Origin: Thermogemmatispora onikobensis
GTDB taxonomy: Bacteria > Chloroflexota > Ktedonobacteria > Ktedonobacterales > Ktedonobacteraceae
NCBI RefSeq assembly: GCF_001748285.1
Contig: NZ_BDGT01000018.1
Coordinates: 1 to 64,000 of the forward strand
DNA length: 64,000 nt
Direction of reading: 5' to 3'
Below are positions 45,924 to 55,829 of this stretch, one piece after another. The notes under the pieces are model-generated. The model saw only the letters and a list, made by a program, of their open reading frames with translations. It searched no databases and was not told the origin of the DNA. The position numbers were made by a program, and so were the translations under genes. How positions within the stretch are numbered: the first letter of the stretch is position 1; the number at the start of each line of letters is the position of its first letter.

Positions 45924-46903
45924 TCTTTCCCTTCCTCGTGAGCGGCGGCAGTTGTGATCTGAGCGAGCTGGCTGGCCTGGTGCACCACGACAGGATAGCC
46001 CAGAATGCTAGAGGCGACCTGGCGGAAGGAGGTCGGGTCACCGCTGCACCACACTTCCAGTCTGCCGCTGGGGTGCTGGCCCTGTGACTTCGTCGAGGGC
46101 TTGAGGAGCGCGGTGGCTTCCAACACCGAGCGTGTCCGGCGAGCAATCGCCGCTCCGCTATCGATAACCTGGACGCCGCTGCCAGCCACGCGCTCGATCA
46201 GCGGGCGCAAAGCCGGAAAATGGGTGCATCCCAGGACCAGCACATCGATATCTTTGCTGAGCACGGGCCTCAGAGCCTGGCGCACGACCTCCTCCGCCGT
46301 TGGCGTATCCAACTCGCCGCGTTCGACGAGAGTCACCAGCTCAGAGCAGCCGTGGCTATAGGTCTCAGTATCGCGAGCAAAGTCGGCAATGAGCTGCTGC
46401 AAATAGGGCGAGCGTGCCGCTTGATTCGTAGCAATGATACCAATGCGTCCCTTGCGTGTCAGGCGTGCTGCGGGCTTCACGGCGGGCACTACCCCGACGA
46501 AAGGCACAGGGAACGTGGCGCGCAGAGTGGCAAGGGCCGCTTGTGAGGCGGCATTGCAGGCAACAACGATCAGTTTCACGCCGCGCTCTACCAGGAAGCG
46601 ACTGATCTCCAGCCCCAGCTGGGTGATCTCAGCCTCGCTGCGCAGGCCGTAGGGGCAGTGAGCCGTATCGCCGACGTAGAGGTAGTCCTCGCCGGGTAGC
46701 TCTTGCCGCAGGACGCTGAGAATAGTCAAGCCGCCGGCTCCCGAATCAAAAACCCCGATGGGAGCGCTGGCCTGACCGGCTCCCGGGGCTTGCAGGGTCG
46801 GCTGCTTTGATGGCTGGGATTCTATCCCCTGCTGGAGATGGGCACTTTGTAGTCTACTACTCAATGGTGTCTCAGATGCTTGTTTCAACTCACTATTGTG
46901 CAT
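45920..46903 (-). CDS. murI: glutamate racemase
   Basis: Makes D-glutamate for peptidoglycan. The two catalytic cysteines are seen in VVACNAASQAAL and LGCTHFPALRPL; the substrate region IGVFDSGAGGLTILSVLRQELPGEDYLYVGDTAHCPYG is typical. Residues 1-45 are a polar extension not needed for the fold, and the C-terminal 40 residues also extend past the usual 270. First gene of a two-gene operon with the PAP2-like protein. The long gap before it may hold its promoter, though none is clear. Confidence 0.93.
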   Translation of the reverse strand: MHNSELKQASETPLSSRLQSAHLQQGIESQPSKQPTLQAPGAGQASAPIGVFDSGAGGLTILSVLRQELPGEDYLYVGDTAHCPYGLRSEAEITQLGLEISRFLVERGVKLIVVACNAASQAALATLRATFPVPFVGVVPAVKPAARLTRKGRIGIIATNQAARSPYLQQLIADFARDTETYSHGCSELVTLVERGELDTPTAEEVVRQALRPVLSKDIDVLVLGCTHFPALRPLIERVAGSGVQVIDSGAAIARRTRSVLEATALLKPSTKSQGQHPSGRLEVWCSGDPTSFRQVASSILGYPVVVHQASQLAQITTAAAHEEGKE

Positions 46904-47531
46904 AACACTACTGCAGATTCACCAGCATAGTCATGACATGGAAAAGTACGTCTCCTGATAGCGATCGCCTGGTCTCATGCTGGAGGCGCTGGCAGGTGGG
47001 ATGCTGACCAGAAGAGCCAGGCTTCTCAACCGTAAGGTCAGGAGAGTGGCCCAGATAGAGGCGAGCAGAGAGGTGCCAGGGCCTCTTTGTTAGAATACTC
47101 CCCTGTCCCAGGCCATGCAATCCAGGTGCGTGGCTGTCGCTCTCGCCTGGTCCTTACCTTGCTCGCTTGCACGCAGGCTGGCTCAGACCCTTCCGGCGAG
47201 CCGCAGTGACTCAGCCGGACTGGCCTGACTGACGACATTGGCTATTTCCGCGAAGGACACGCTTCGCTGGATGTGGCCATCGGCCTGGGGCGGTGCTTCT
47301 CTCAAGTGAAGCGATCCATCCGTCCAGGGGCCGCAAACGCCGGTTGTATCAGTCAGGGTACTCTATATAAAACGATCCAGACGAGGGATCAACCACACTG
47401 GCGACACCTGTCCCACTCGTCGCAAGGGTCCGTTTGATCAATGACTCAGCCGCGAGCCGCGGCAGTAGCAGGCGCTGGGAAAGGAGAGGGAGGTCGCAAC
47501 GCAGCCGTGCATTCTGCATGCAGCCGGGCGG
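46904..47531. other. large intergenic region upstream of murI and the chaperonin region
   Basis: About 630 bases between divergent genes with no convincing gene. Small palindromes occur (CTGCATGCAG near 47513) but no RNA family is recognised. An open frame around 47230-47440 has no start codon or family match. Confidence 0.4.
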
Positions 47532-47597
47532 TGATTCTAACGCTTCTCTAACACTCTTCCTACGCTTCTCTAATGCTTTTCCTACGTAGCTCTAATG
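47532..47597 (+). promoter_or_regulatory. six 11-bp direct repeats, probable activator binding array
   Basis: Six consecutive 11-base units with register kept throughout, beginning at 47532, 47543, 47554, 47565, 47576 and 47587. Examples are CTTCTCTAACA and CTTTTCCTACG; bases 5-6 are TC in all six, base 9 is A in all six, base 11 is G in five. One-turn spacing is what PhoB/OmpR-type and SARP-type winged-helix proteins bind. The array ends 10 bases before an extended -10, the position at which a pho box replaces the -35. Confidence 0.7.
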
Positions 47598-47604
47598 GGG
47601 GGTA

Positions 47605-47613
47605 TGGCATACT
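47605..47613 (+). promoter_or_regulatory. extended -10 promoter downstream of the repeat array
   Basis: TGGCATACT (TGn plus CATACT). The expected -35 position is occupied by the last direct repeat and has no consensus, as in activator-dependent promoters. The first ATG is 48 bases downstream. Confidence 0.5.
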
Positions 47614-47661
47614 CGAAGCAGGCTCAGGTGTTGCTTGGACAGCAAGGAGAGGCGAGGACCC

Positions 47662-47949
47662 ATGTACGCAGCGAGCAATCGGTCACAAGGGAACGCTGGT
47701 CAGAGTGCTCAGCGGGCGCCGCAACCGCAGCCGTTGCGCTGTGCGAACTGCGACATCGAGATTCGCTGGTCTCCAACGATCGTGCAGGGCAAGGCTTATT
47801 GCTGTAGTGGGTGTGCTGCTGGGGGCCCTTGCAGCTGTGATTATTCACAGTATCGCTCAGTCAACATTGCTGGTGTGATCCACTACATGCCTGAGCATGA
47901 GGGGCAAGATTCTACTCAGCCGCATGGGATGGAAACAAGCCCGTCCTGA
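47662..47949 (+). CDS. small cysteine-rich (zinc-binding) protein
   Basis: 95 residues. After a 25-residue Gln/Ala/Pro-rich start comes a compact metal-binding core: C-x2-C (Cys27, Cys30, in RCANCDIEIRW), then CCSGC (47, 48, 51) and CSC (57, 59), ending DYSQYR. Seven cysteines in 33 residues fit a treble-clef or TRASH-like zinc site. The ATG at 47662 has GGCGAGGA upstream. It is the first gene after the repeat-array promoter and precedes groES by 330 bases on the same strand, so it may be in the chaperonin transcript. Function unknown. Confidence 0.72.
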   Translation: MYAASNRSQGNAGQSAQRAPQPQPLRCANCDIEIRWSPTIVQGKAYCCSGCAAGGPCSCDYSQYRSVNIAGVIHYMPEHEGQDSTQPHGMETSPS

Positions 47950-48283
47950 GCTGCTAGAAGGGTACTTGTGAGAGGCTCGTTGGCTCCAGTGGCCCCTGGT
48001 TCTGCTGTCTCCCCGTCCTGCAGCAGCTGCCGATTGAACGCACAGAGTGTGGAATCGGAGTCTGCATCGTCCCACGCCGATCTGAGGCCATAGGCAACGT
48101 GAGGGAAGCGGTCTGGTCTGTGACAAGGTGGCCGGCGAGGAGGCGCGAAGCTTTTCTGAGAGTGGAAGCTCGCCTGGTAGCCCCTTTTGTTCGCTTGTGT
48201 ACCTACGCGAGAGACGCGATGGGTCCTGTACAAGAGAAGTGCGCAACCCTAAAAAACTAGCGGAAGAAAGGGAGAAGACGTTC
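47950..48283 (+). other. gap between the cysteine-rich gene and groES
   Basis: About 330 bases. No CIRCE element (TTAGCACTC inverted repeat) and no clear promoter is seen here or between groES and groEL. Nothing else recognised. Confidence 0.45.
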
Positions 48284-48574
48284 GTGGCGAAGATCCGTCC
48301 TGTTGGCGACCGCGTGGTGGTGAAGCCCGCGGCCAAAGAAGAGGTCACTAAGAGTGGTATCGTCATTCCTGATACAGCTAAGGAGAAGCCCCAGGAAGGG
48401 ACCGTCGTTGCCGTAGGGAGCGGTCGGCTGCTTGATAATGGCGAGCGGGCGGCGTTGGAGGTGCGCGAGGGCGATCGGGTGCTCTTTGCCAAGTATAGTG
48501 GCACTGAGTTCAAGCTCGATGGCGAGGAATACCTGGTACTAAAAGAGAGCGATATTCTCGCCGTTCTGAGCTGA
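48284..48574 (+). CDS. groES: co-chaperonin GroES
   Basis: Heptameric lid of the GroEL cage. The 96 residues cover the full family: [44 protein letters not shown] with the mobile loop [13 protein letters not shown], then [32 protein letters not shown]. The GTG start at 48284 has AAGGGAG about 10 bases upstream; the frame open from 48128 adds 52 residues with no homology to the family. GroEL follows after 114 bases. Confidence 0.95.
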   Translation: MAKIRPVGDRVVVKPAAKEEVTKSGIVIPDTAKEKPQEGTVVAVGSGRLLDNGERAALEVREGDRVLFAKYSGTEFKLDGEEYLVLKESDILAVLS

Positions 48575-48688
48575 TTGGACCCCGCTGTGAACTCTCCCAT
48601 GTGTTCGCGCTCCCCCCTCCGAAGAGGGAGAGCTGCGGTCGACCGAACAATCGCTTAGCCGAGATAGAGAGGAAGGAACAAGCGATAA

Positions 48689-50314
<1,626 letters not shown>

Positions 50315-50369
50315 CACTCTTCGAACCGCTTCACCCCGACTCTCTGCAACGGGAGCGGGACCAGGTTCT

Positions 50370-50425
50370 AGCGAGGCCCTCTTTCCTCTCCGATGCTCCT
50401 TTTTGGAGAGGATGAGGGCCTCGCT
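50370..50425 (+). terminator. two-tier hairpin after groEL
   Basis: Outer stem AGCGAGGCCCTC / GAGGGCCTCGCT (12 bp perfect) enclosing inner stem CCTCTCC / GGAGAGG, 50370-50425. It sits between groEL and the convergent zinc-ribbon gene and can serve both strands. No T run follows. Confidence 0.6.
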
Positions 50426-50470
50426 GGCTGTGGGAGCGCTGACTGGACTGGCTGCCGACGCTGGCTTTAC

Positions 50471-51400
50471 TCAGGCGATAAAGTGCAGCGAGGCGAGCAT
50501 CGGATTGTAGTATTTTTGCATTGCCTCGTCAAAAACGTTGTTGCTGGCATAGAACTGAAGACTATAGTAATGTTGCTTATACATGACACTTAGAGTGACG
50601 AGGTGCAAGCTCTGGTTGTTGTTCAGGGGAAAGCTCACGTCGTCCTCGCTCCAGGCCTGGCCCCCGACGGTCCGTGTCTGGGGCGTATTGGTCAGCGTTT
50701 GTGGATTGCTCAGGCTGGTGGCCTGAGCGAAGTTCTGAATCAGAAACTGGTCAAGCTCGTGCGCGCTGGAAAAGGCCTGGTTGGCATCGCTAGGAAATTG
50801 AACAACGAGCAGACTCAATGGAACTGAGAGACTCTGAGGAGGATCGAGTGTGAGCGTTTTGACCCCGCTGCTGGAAGTGTTGAGCTGGCCCTCAAGCCAA
50901 TCCTGGGGAAGGTTCATGGTCAGACCCAGAGATTGGCTACTGGCATTGCTCAAGGGCTTGAAAGAGGATGGTGTGGGCAGAACGTTCGTGGTCGAGCTCT
51001 GACTGCCTGCCGTGGCGGTTGCTGCTGGCGCTTGACTGGGGAGCTGAACGCTGTGCGCGGGCGCTTTGGGGGCGAAATAGCCGTGGACCCACAACAGTCC
51101 CACGGCAAAACCAGCGCCGAGCAGACAGCTCAGGAGCAGCACGGTGACCACCGTGAGCCAGCGGCTGGAACGTCCTGCTGGTCGAGCCTGGCCCGGAAAA
51201 GCGATAGCTGTGCTCTGACCAGCAAGACCGTTGGCCAGCAGCAAGGGGTTGGAGACTTCGCGCGGGTCACGTGGCCAGGCAGGCGTATCGGCAGGGAGGT
51301 ACGAATAATATGCCTGTGCTCCTGATGAGACTGCCGTGCCACACTGAGGACAGACCACGGCAGAGACCGGTAGTTCTATCTTGCATTGTGTGCAGGTCAT
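50471..51400 (-). CDS. zinc-ribbon membrane protein with PsbP-like outer domain
   Basis: 309 residues. An N-terminal zinc ribbon (CTQCKIELPVSAVVCPQCG), a Pro/Ala linker, one membrane helix near residues 78-100 (WLTVVTVLLLSCLLGAGFAVGLLWV), a Ser/Thr/Gln-rich stalk, and an outer domain LTMNLPQDWLEGQL ... HYYSLQFYASNNVFDEAMQKYYNPMLASLHF that follows the PsbP/DUF1795 pattern. Zinc ribbon, helix and outer domain architecture is frequent in Ktedonobacteria. Function unknown. A perfect hairpin lies 24 bases before the ATG. Confidence 0.75.
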   Translation of the reverse strand: MTCTQCKIELPVSAVVCPQCGTAVSSGAQAYYSYLPADTPAWPRDPREVSNPLLLANGLAGQSTAIAFPGQARPAGRSSRWLTVVTVLLLSCLLGAGFAVGLLWVHGYFAPKAPAHSVQLPSQAPAATATAGSQSSTTNVLPTPSSFKPLSNASSQSLGLTMNLPQDWLEGQLNTSSSGVKTLTLDPPQSLSVPLSLLVVQFPSDANQAFSSAHELDQFLIQNFAQATSLSNPQTLTNTPQTRTVGGQAWSEDDVSFPLNNNQSLHLVTLSVMYKQHYYSLQFYASNNVFDEAMQKYYNPMLASLHFIA

Positions 51401-51423
51401 GGCTGCACCTCTCTCGTGTTCGT

Positions 51424-51448
51424 TCCGACAACAGCTGCTGTTGTCGGA
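51424..51448 (-). promoter_or_regulatory. perfect palindrome upstream of the zinc-ribbon membrane gene
   Basis: TCCGACAACAG-CTG-CTGTTGTCGGA, an 11-bp stem with a three-base centre, beginning 24 bases before the start of the minus-strand gene. It may be a repressor operator or a leader hairpin near the ribosome site. The rest of the gap 51401-51741 shows nothing else. Confidence 0.5.
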
Positions 51449-51741
51449 GAATGACCTCTGTTCAAGAGATGAATGGATGGGTAGATAGGGTGGCTACAGC
51501 CGGGTGAGGCTGTTCCTCTTGCTCCGGCGCCCCTTCTTCGCTCGCGCTTGGCCGCTTCTCCCTGGCCAGCCAGGCCAGCTGGCTAGTCGGCGAGCGCTAT
51601 CTCGGCTTGGATGCTGGCCTCCTCCACCAGGGGGCAGAGTCCCTTGCCTGATCGGTGCGGCCCGGTTCTGTCCAGGCGATTCATCAGGGCTCTTGCTCAC
51701 TGAGCGTCAGGCGCTCCTGGCCCCTTCCGATGAGCTGCGAG

Positions 51742-52029
51742 CTAGTGAACCCAACGGCAGTCAAAGCGAACCTGTCCGCTGCGACGATCGGTGATGGCTC
51801 TGATGATCTCCAGTGTAATTGGCTCGCCAATAGCGACCGGCAGATCGTTCTCATCGAGCACGCGGCACTCAAAATGGCGTGTTGGGTCATTGAGATCGGC
51901 AATGACGCAACGCACATAAGAACGCTCCTCACCGCCAATAGAGGCCCGTAAGCCGGATTCCTTAGCGAGTAACTTTCCCGTGCGCTTCACCGTCCCCTGG
52001 CCCCCCTCTCTGGGAATCCTCTCACTCAC
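51742..52029 (-). CDS. small conserved-looking soluble protein
   Basis: 95 residues, GTG start preceded by a strong GGAGAGGAGGAC ribosome site. The body alternates short strands (SYVRCVIADLNDP, HFECRVLDENDLPVAIGEPITLEIIRAITDR, GQVRFDCRWVH), consistent with a small beta-barrel such as an OB fold. No family recognised. It follows the 2-hydroxyacid dehydrogenase gene on the same strand but a terminator-like hairpin lies between, so it may have its own transcript. Confidence 0.6.
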   Translation of the reverse strand: MSERIPREGGQGTVKRTGKLLAKESGLRASIGGEERSYVRCVIADLNDPTRHFECRVLDENDLPVAIGEPITLEIIRAITDRRSGQVRFDCRWVH

Positions 52030-52140
52030 CGTCCTCCTCTCCCACTAGGATGGCAACCTGCTAAAGACATAGTAGAAGAATCTGCAGCAAAAGTCAACGA
52101 TGCTGCCACCCGGCAACCAAGGCGCTTCTCTGTTGACCTG

Positions 52141-52178
52141 CCCTGCTCCCGGCCCTTCTTGAGGAAGCGGGAGCAGGG
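52141..52178 (-). terminator. terminator-like hairpin after the 2-hydroxyacid dehydrogenase gene
   Basis: CCCTGCTCCCG (52141-52151) pairs perfectly with CGGGAGCAGGG (52168-52178); the loop has an inner CTTC/GAAG pairing. It lies 75 bases after the dehydrogenase stop. No T run follows on the minus strand. Confidence 0.55.
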
Positions 52179-52252
52179 TGGCCTGGGGCTGCTCGTTCTC
52201 CTCGGCGGCCAGTGCCTGGGAGTACTGGGCTGGGCCTTAGTGAGCGGGGTCC

Positions 52253-53248
52253 TTAGCCCAGCACCTCGGGATTGACCAGGTTGGGGGGGCGGCGCCCTTC
52301 ATGGTGGGCAACAATGTTATTACTGGCCACCAGCGCCATCTGATTGCGTGTTGCGTAGGAAGCGCTGGCAATATGCGGTAGCAATACCACGTTTTCCATC
52401 GTCAAAAGCTCTGGTTCGATGGCCGGCTCGTGCTCATAGACATCCAGGCCGGCGCCGGCGATTTGCTTCGCCTGCAAAGCACGGACCAGGGCCTTCTCAT
52501 CGACAACGGGGCCGCGAGAAGTGTTGATCAAATAGGCTGTTGGCTTCATCAATGATAGCTCCCGTTCGCCGATCAGGTGGTGGGTTGAAGGCAGATAGGG
52601 AGTATGGATGCTGACGAAATCGGACTCGCGCAGCAACTCGTCTAGCGGGGCATAGGTCAGATGATGGGCTGCTTCCTCCTCGGGTGGCAGGCGGTAGAGA
52701 TTGTAGTAGAGGACGCGCATTTCGAAGCCGCTGGCCCGTTTGGCAACGATCTTCCCGATGCGTCCGACGCCGATCAGTCCCAGGGTTGCATGATGCACAT
52801 CGGCGCCGCAGAAGAGCAAGGGACCCCAGCCTTTGAACTTCCCGGCGCGTACGAAGCGCTCGGCCTCGGGGATGCGACGAGCGACGGCGATCAGGAGGCC
52901 GAAGGCCAGGTCAGCGGTAGTATCGGAGAGGACGCCGGGAGTGTTACTGACGGCAATGCCGAGGCGGGTGGCAGCTTCGACATCGATATTGTTGTAGCCA
53001 ACGGCCATATTGGCCACCATCTTCAGACGTGGCGTGGCTGAGGCGCAAGCCTCCAGAAAGCGGGCGTCGATCTGATCGGTGAGCAAGCAAAAAATATAGT
53101 CATGGCCGGGGCCGCGGCGGAGCAGCTCTTCGTAGGGCCAGATAACGCCTTCCTCCCTATTGGCCTCTACCTCGCCGATGGCCTCCAGAGGTGGGTAGGC
53201 GACATCAGGTACACGCTGGGTCACCAGGATTTTGGGACGTTCTGCCAT
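52253..53248 (-). CDS. D-2-hydroxyacid dehydrogenase (glyoxylate/hydroxypyruvate reductase-like)
   Basis: NAD(P)-dependent reductase of 2-keto acids. NAD site GLIGVGRIGKIVAKRA, substrate-binding Arg in LINTSRGPVVDE, catalytic Glu in LDVYEHEPAI and His in LLPHIASAS. The segment NMAVGYNNIDVEAATRLGIAVSNTPGVL is typical of glyoxylate reductases. The ATG at 53248 has CAGGAG upstream and gives 331 residues, the normal length; the frame open to 53374 is not supported. It lies downstream of the glycosyltransferase gene on the same strand, about 160 bases away. Preferred substrate is uncertain. Confidence 0.9.
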   Translation of the reverse strand: MAERPKILVTQRVPDVAYPPLEAIGEVEANREEGVIWPYEELLRRGPGHDYIFCLLTDQIDARFLEACASATPRLKMVANMAVGYNNIDVEAATRLGIAVSNTPGVLSDTTADLAFGLLIAVARRIPEAERFVRAGKFKGWGPLLFCGADVHHATLGLIGVGRIGKIVAKRASGFEMRVLYYNLYRLPPEEEAAHHLTYAPLDELLRESDFVSIHTPYLPSTHHLIGERELSLMKPTAYLINTSRGPVVDEKALVRALQAKQIAGAGLDVYEHEPAIEPELLTMENVVLLPHIASASYATRNQMALVASNNIVAHHEGRRPPNLVNPEVLG

Positions 53249-53406
53249 AGCACTCTCCTGCCGATCTTGCTTGACTGCTGCTGCTGCTGACTTGCTGGCG
53301 CAACGGCCTGCCTGAAGCATAAATTGAAGCTGGGAAGCCTTGCTTAACAGACCAGGCGCAGACGGTCTGTGCATGACCGCTGGCCATGCCGGCTAGAACT
53401 TTCCTT

Positions 53407-54180
53407 TTATTGTATAACCTCTGACAAGCCTCTCGTCTGATCCCTCTGGTCGTCGGCGCGATCAGTCGGTTGGTAAGCCGGAGGAGCGGGTAGGCGGAAG
53501 GGTTTGGCCAGGCGGCGACGCAGGAGCATCAGGAGGGCAGGCCATCCGTCACGCCAGGGAGAGAGCTTTTTCGCCTGGCGGGGGGTATAGCGAATGGGGA
53601 CTTCCAGGATAGTGAGGCCGGCCTGTACGAGATAGATGGTGATCTCTGGCTCAATCTCGAAGCGGCGCCCCTGGAGAGGGAGGGCCTGCACCACAGCGCG
53701 TGGCATGAGCTTGTAGCAGGTTTCCATGTCAGAGAGGCGGCAGCCGTAGAGTAGGTTTGTGACCACTGTCAAAAAGCGGTTGCCCCAGCGTGTCAGCCAG
53801 GGCTGTTGAGAGAGATCACGGCAGCCGTACACAGCCACGAGGGGGTGGCCCGCCGAGATCCAACGTTCCACGAGCAAGGGGATATCTTGAGGATCGTACT
53901 CCAGATCGGCGTCTTGAATAAGGACCAGGTCGCCCGTGATATAGCCAAAGCCCGTGCGCAGAGCCGTGCCTTTCCCCTGGTTGGTGCTGTGGCGTAGGTA
54001 GTGGTAGCGATCAAAGGGCGGCTGCTGGCGCAGGCTCTGTAAGATCTCCCAGGTACGGTCAGTGGAGGCATCATCGACGATGACCACCTCCAGATCCAGA
54101 GGGACATGGGCCAACATCTCCAGGAGCCGGGCCACCGTGGCTTCCTCGTTGTAGACGGGTACAACCACCGAAACGCGCAT
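53407..54180 (-). CDS. glycosyltransferase family 2 (DPM1-like)
   Basis: GT-A glycosyltransferase without membrane helices. Motifs: VSVVVPVYNEEATVARLLEML, VVIVDDASTDRT, GKGTALRTGFGYITGDLVLIQDADLEYDPQDI (metal-binding DAD), METCYKLMPRAVVQ, and FEIEPEITIYLVQAGLTILEVPIRYTPR. These last two are typical of dolichol/polyprenyl-phosphate mannosyl- or glucosyltransferases. The ATG at 54180 has GGAAGTGAGG upstream and starts the family core; a TTG at 54267 would add 29 residues. It may extend the glycan pathway of the cluster at 12-25 kb, but the gene is distant. Confidence 0.88.
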   Translation of the reverse strand: MRVSVVVPVYNEEATVARLLEMLAHVPLDLEVVIVDDASTDRTWEILQSLRQQPPFDRYHYLRHSTNQGKGTALRTGFGYITGDLVLIQDADLEYDPQDIPLLVERWISAGHPLVAVYGCRDLSQQPWLTRWGNRFLTVVTNLLYGCRLSDMETCYKLMPRAVVQALPLQGRRFEIEPEITIYLVQAGLTILEVPIRYTPRQAKKLSPWRDGWPALLMLLRRRLAKPFRLPAPPAYQPTDRADDQRDQTRGLSEVIQ

Positions 54181-54363
54181 GCTTGCAGTAACCTCACTTC
54201 CCGATGCTGTGGAGCGGAGAGCATGGGGGCGCAGTCTGCCCTTTTGCTTCTCTCTCTCCTTATCCAATCCAGGATGACGAGTCTCTGGATGGTAAGGTGT
54301 AAGAATAGAGCGCTTTCCTCTCCAGACCGCGGCCCTTTATCAGGTCTGCCGCCTGATCTCGAC

Positions 54364-55791
54364 TCATTCCCAAAGCTGAATCGTACCATCGGTCAAGGCG
54401 ACGAGCAGGCGACGATCGGCAAAATGCAGGGCGCTGATCTGCCAGGGGTGGTAGAGCTTTTGGACAAGTTGCCCTGCTGTCAGCGACCAAAGCTCAACCA
54501 CGCCCTCGTTGATCTCGCTATCTTCGCGGGCCACGGCCAGCCAGCTGGCATCATCGGAAAGCGCCAGGCGCGAAGTGCCTCCCAGGGTGCCGACAGCGAG
54601 ATCGTAGTAGGTGGCGGCTCGCAAATCCTGCACGCGCACGCGATTACGCTCCTGCCGCGCTGCGAAGACCACCGTCTGCAGATCGGGTGTGACGGCATAG
54701 GGCGGAGCACAATCGCTACACGCTCCAGCCAGCACAGAGGTGACAATGCGCGGGCGTGGACGGTTCCCAAAGCGGGTGCGGGCAGTTAGATCCCAGCGCC
54801 GGACAACAATCACCTCCTCCCGGCTGCCTGGGCTGTGCCCACAGGAAAGCGTCAGCAGGGCGCGCGTATCGCGCGAGAGGGCGCGCAGGCGGATGGCCCA
54901 AAACTGGCGCTTCTCGATTTCCTCCTCGATGCAGACCAGGGTCTCCTGGGGAATGGCGCCCTGCCCGGGCTGGTAGAGCAGGACATCGGTGGCACGCGCT
55001 CCCACTTTCCGCGGGGTGCGCGGGTCCTCGGCCTGATAGGGAAGAGCGAGGCGCAGGCACGGCGAAGAAGAGTCCGTTGTCGAATCCGGCGAGGGCTGAG
55101 CAACGCTTGCTTCCTCCATGAAAGCCAGATCAAGCGTGTAGTGGTCAAAAACGGTGCGCTGCTGCAGAGGATAGCTCCAGATCAGCGAGCCGCTCTGTGT
55201 ATGCCAGACGTGCAGGCCGAGGCGTCCCCAACCGGCCAGCAGCTCCCCATGAGGGGAAAAGCGCAGTTCGCGCAGCGATTCGACTGTCAGGGCGGGATCA
55301 GTGCGAAACTGAGCGAGCTGAGTGCTGTGGGCCACGCTCCAAATGGCTCCCTGGCCATCCAGTGTGCCGGCGGCGATGTACAAGTCCTTATCTTCGGTTT
55401 GGAGGCTACCCAGGGCCGAGATCACTCCCAGGGACGTTTGGAGACGAGCACCAGCGCGCAAGGGGCCGCGTGTGCTGAAGATGCTCAGGCTGGCAAACTC
55501 TAGCTCCTCCTGTGGGTCAACGCGCTGAGGGTGCCGGCGAGGTCGCAGCAGGCCGCCGCGTACATCCAGCACACCCCGCAGGGCCACATCATACTGCTGT
55601 CGCTTCTGGGGGTCACCCAGGACAGCGTAGGCGCGATTGATGCGCTTCATCTGGGTTGCCCCCTCGGGGCCAGCCAGATCAGGGTGGTAGCGCCGTGCCA
55701 GCTGTCGATAGGCGCGTTTGATCGTCTCCTGATCGGCATCCGCTGGTACGCCCAGAATGGCGTAGTAGTTTTCCAGTTCGTCCCTCTCCAT
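54364..55791 (-). CDS. DnaJ-domain protein fused to a WD40-like beta-propeller
   Basis: Residues 5-70 are a J domain (ELENYYAILGVPADADQETIKRAYRQLARRYHPDLAG, with the HPD that stimulates DnaK ATPase, and RINRAYAVLGDPQKRQQYD). The remaining 390 residues are repeats of four-stranded blades with WD-type ends, for example LYIAAGTLDGQGAIWSVAH, LAGWGRLGLHVWHTQSGSLIWSY, DASWLAVAREDSEINEGVVELWSLTAGQL and LLVALTDGTIQLWE. There is no Gly/Phe or zinc region, so it is not a standard DnaJ. It may recruit DnaK to a partner held by the propeller (inference). It stands alone between a glycosylase and a glycosyltransferase gene. Confidence 0.85.
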   Translation of the reverse strand: MERDELENYYAILGVPADADQETIKRAYRQLARRYHPDLAGPEGATQMKRINRAYAVLGDPQKRQQYDVALRGVLDVRGGLLRPRRHPQRVDPQEELEFASLSIFSTRGPLRAGARLQTSLGVISALGSLQTEDKDLYIAAGTLDGQGAIWSVAHSTQLAQFRTDPALTVESLRELRFSPHGELLAGWGRLGLHVWHTQSGSLIWSYPLQQRTVFDHYTLDLAFMEEASVAQPSPDSTTDSSSPCLRLALPYQAEDPRTPRKVGARATDVLLYQPGQGAIPQETLVCIEEEIEKRQFWAIRLRALSRDTRALLTLSCGHSPGSREEVIVVRRWDLTARTRFGNRPRPRIVTSVLAGACSDCAPPYAVTPDLQTVVFAARQERNRVRVQDLRAATYYDLAVGTLGGTSRLALSDDASWLAVAREDSEINEGVVELWSLTAGQLVQKLYHPWQISALHFADRRLLVALTDGTIQLWE

Positions 55792-55829
55792 AGCCAGCTC
55801 TGTTGCCTGCTGAAGGTAAGCGGCTCGTA

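Noticed and set aside
47230-47440. Open stretch reading DIGYFREGHASLDVAIG and onward
   Set aside because: No start codon or ribosome site and no family resemblance; a decayed gene fragment cannot be excluded.
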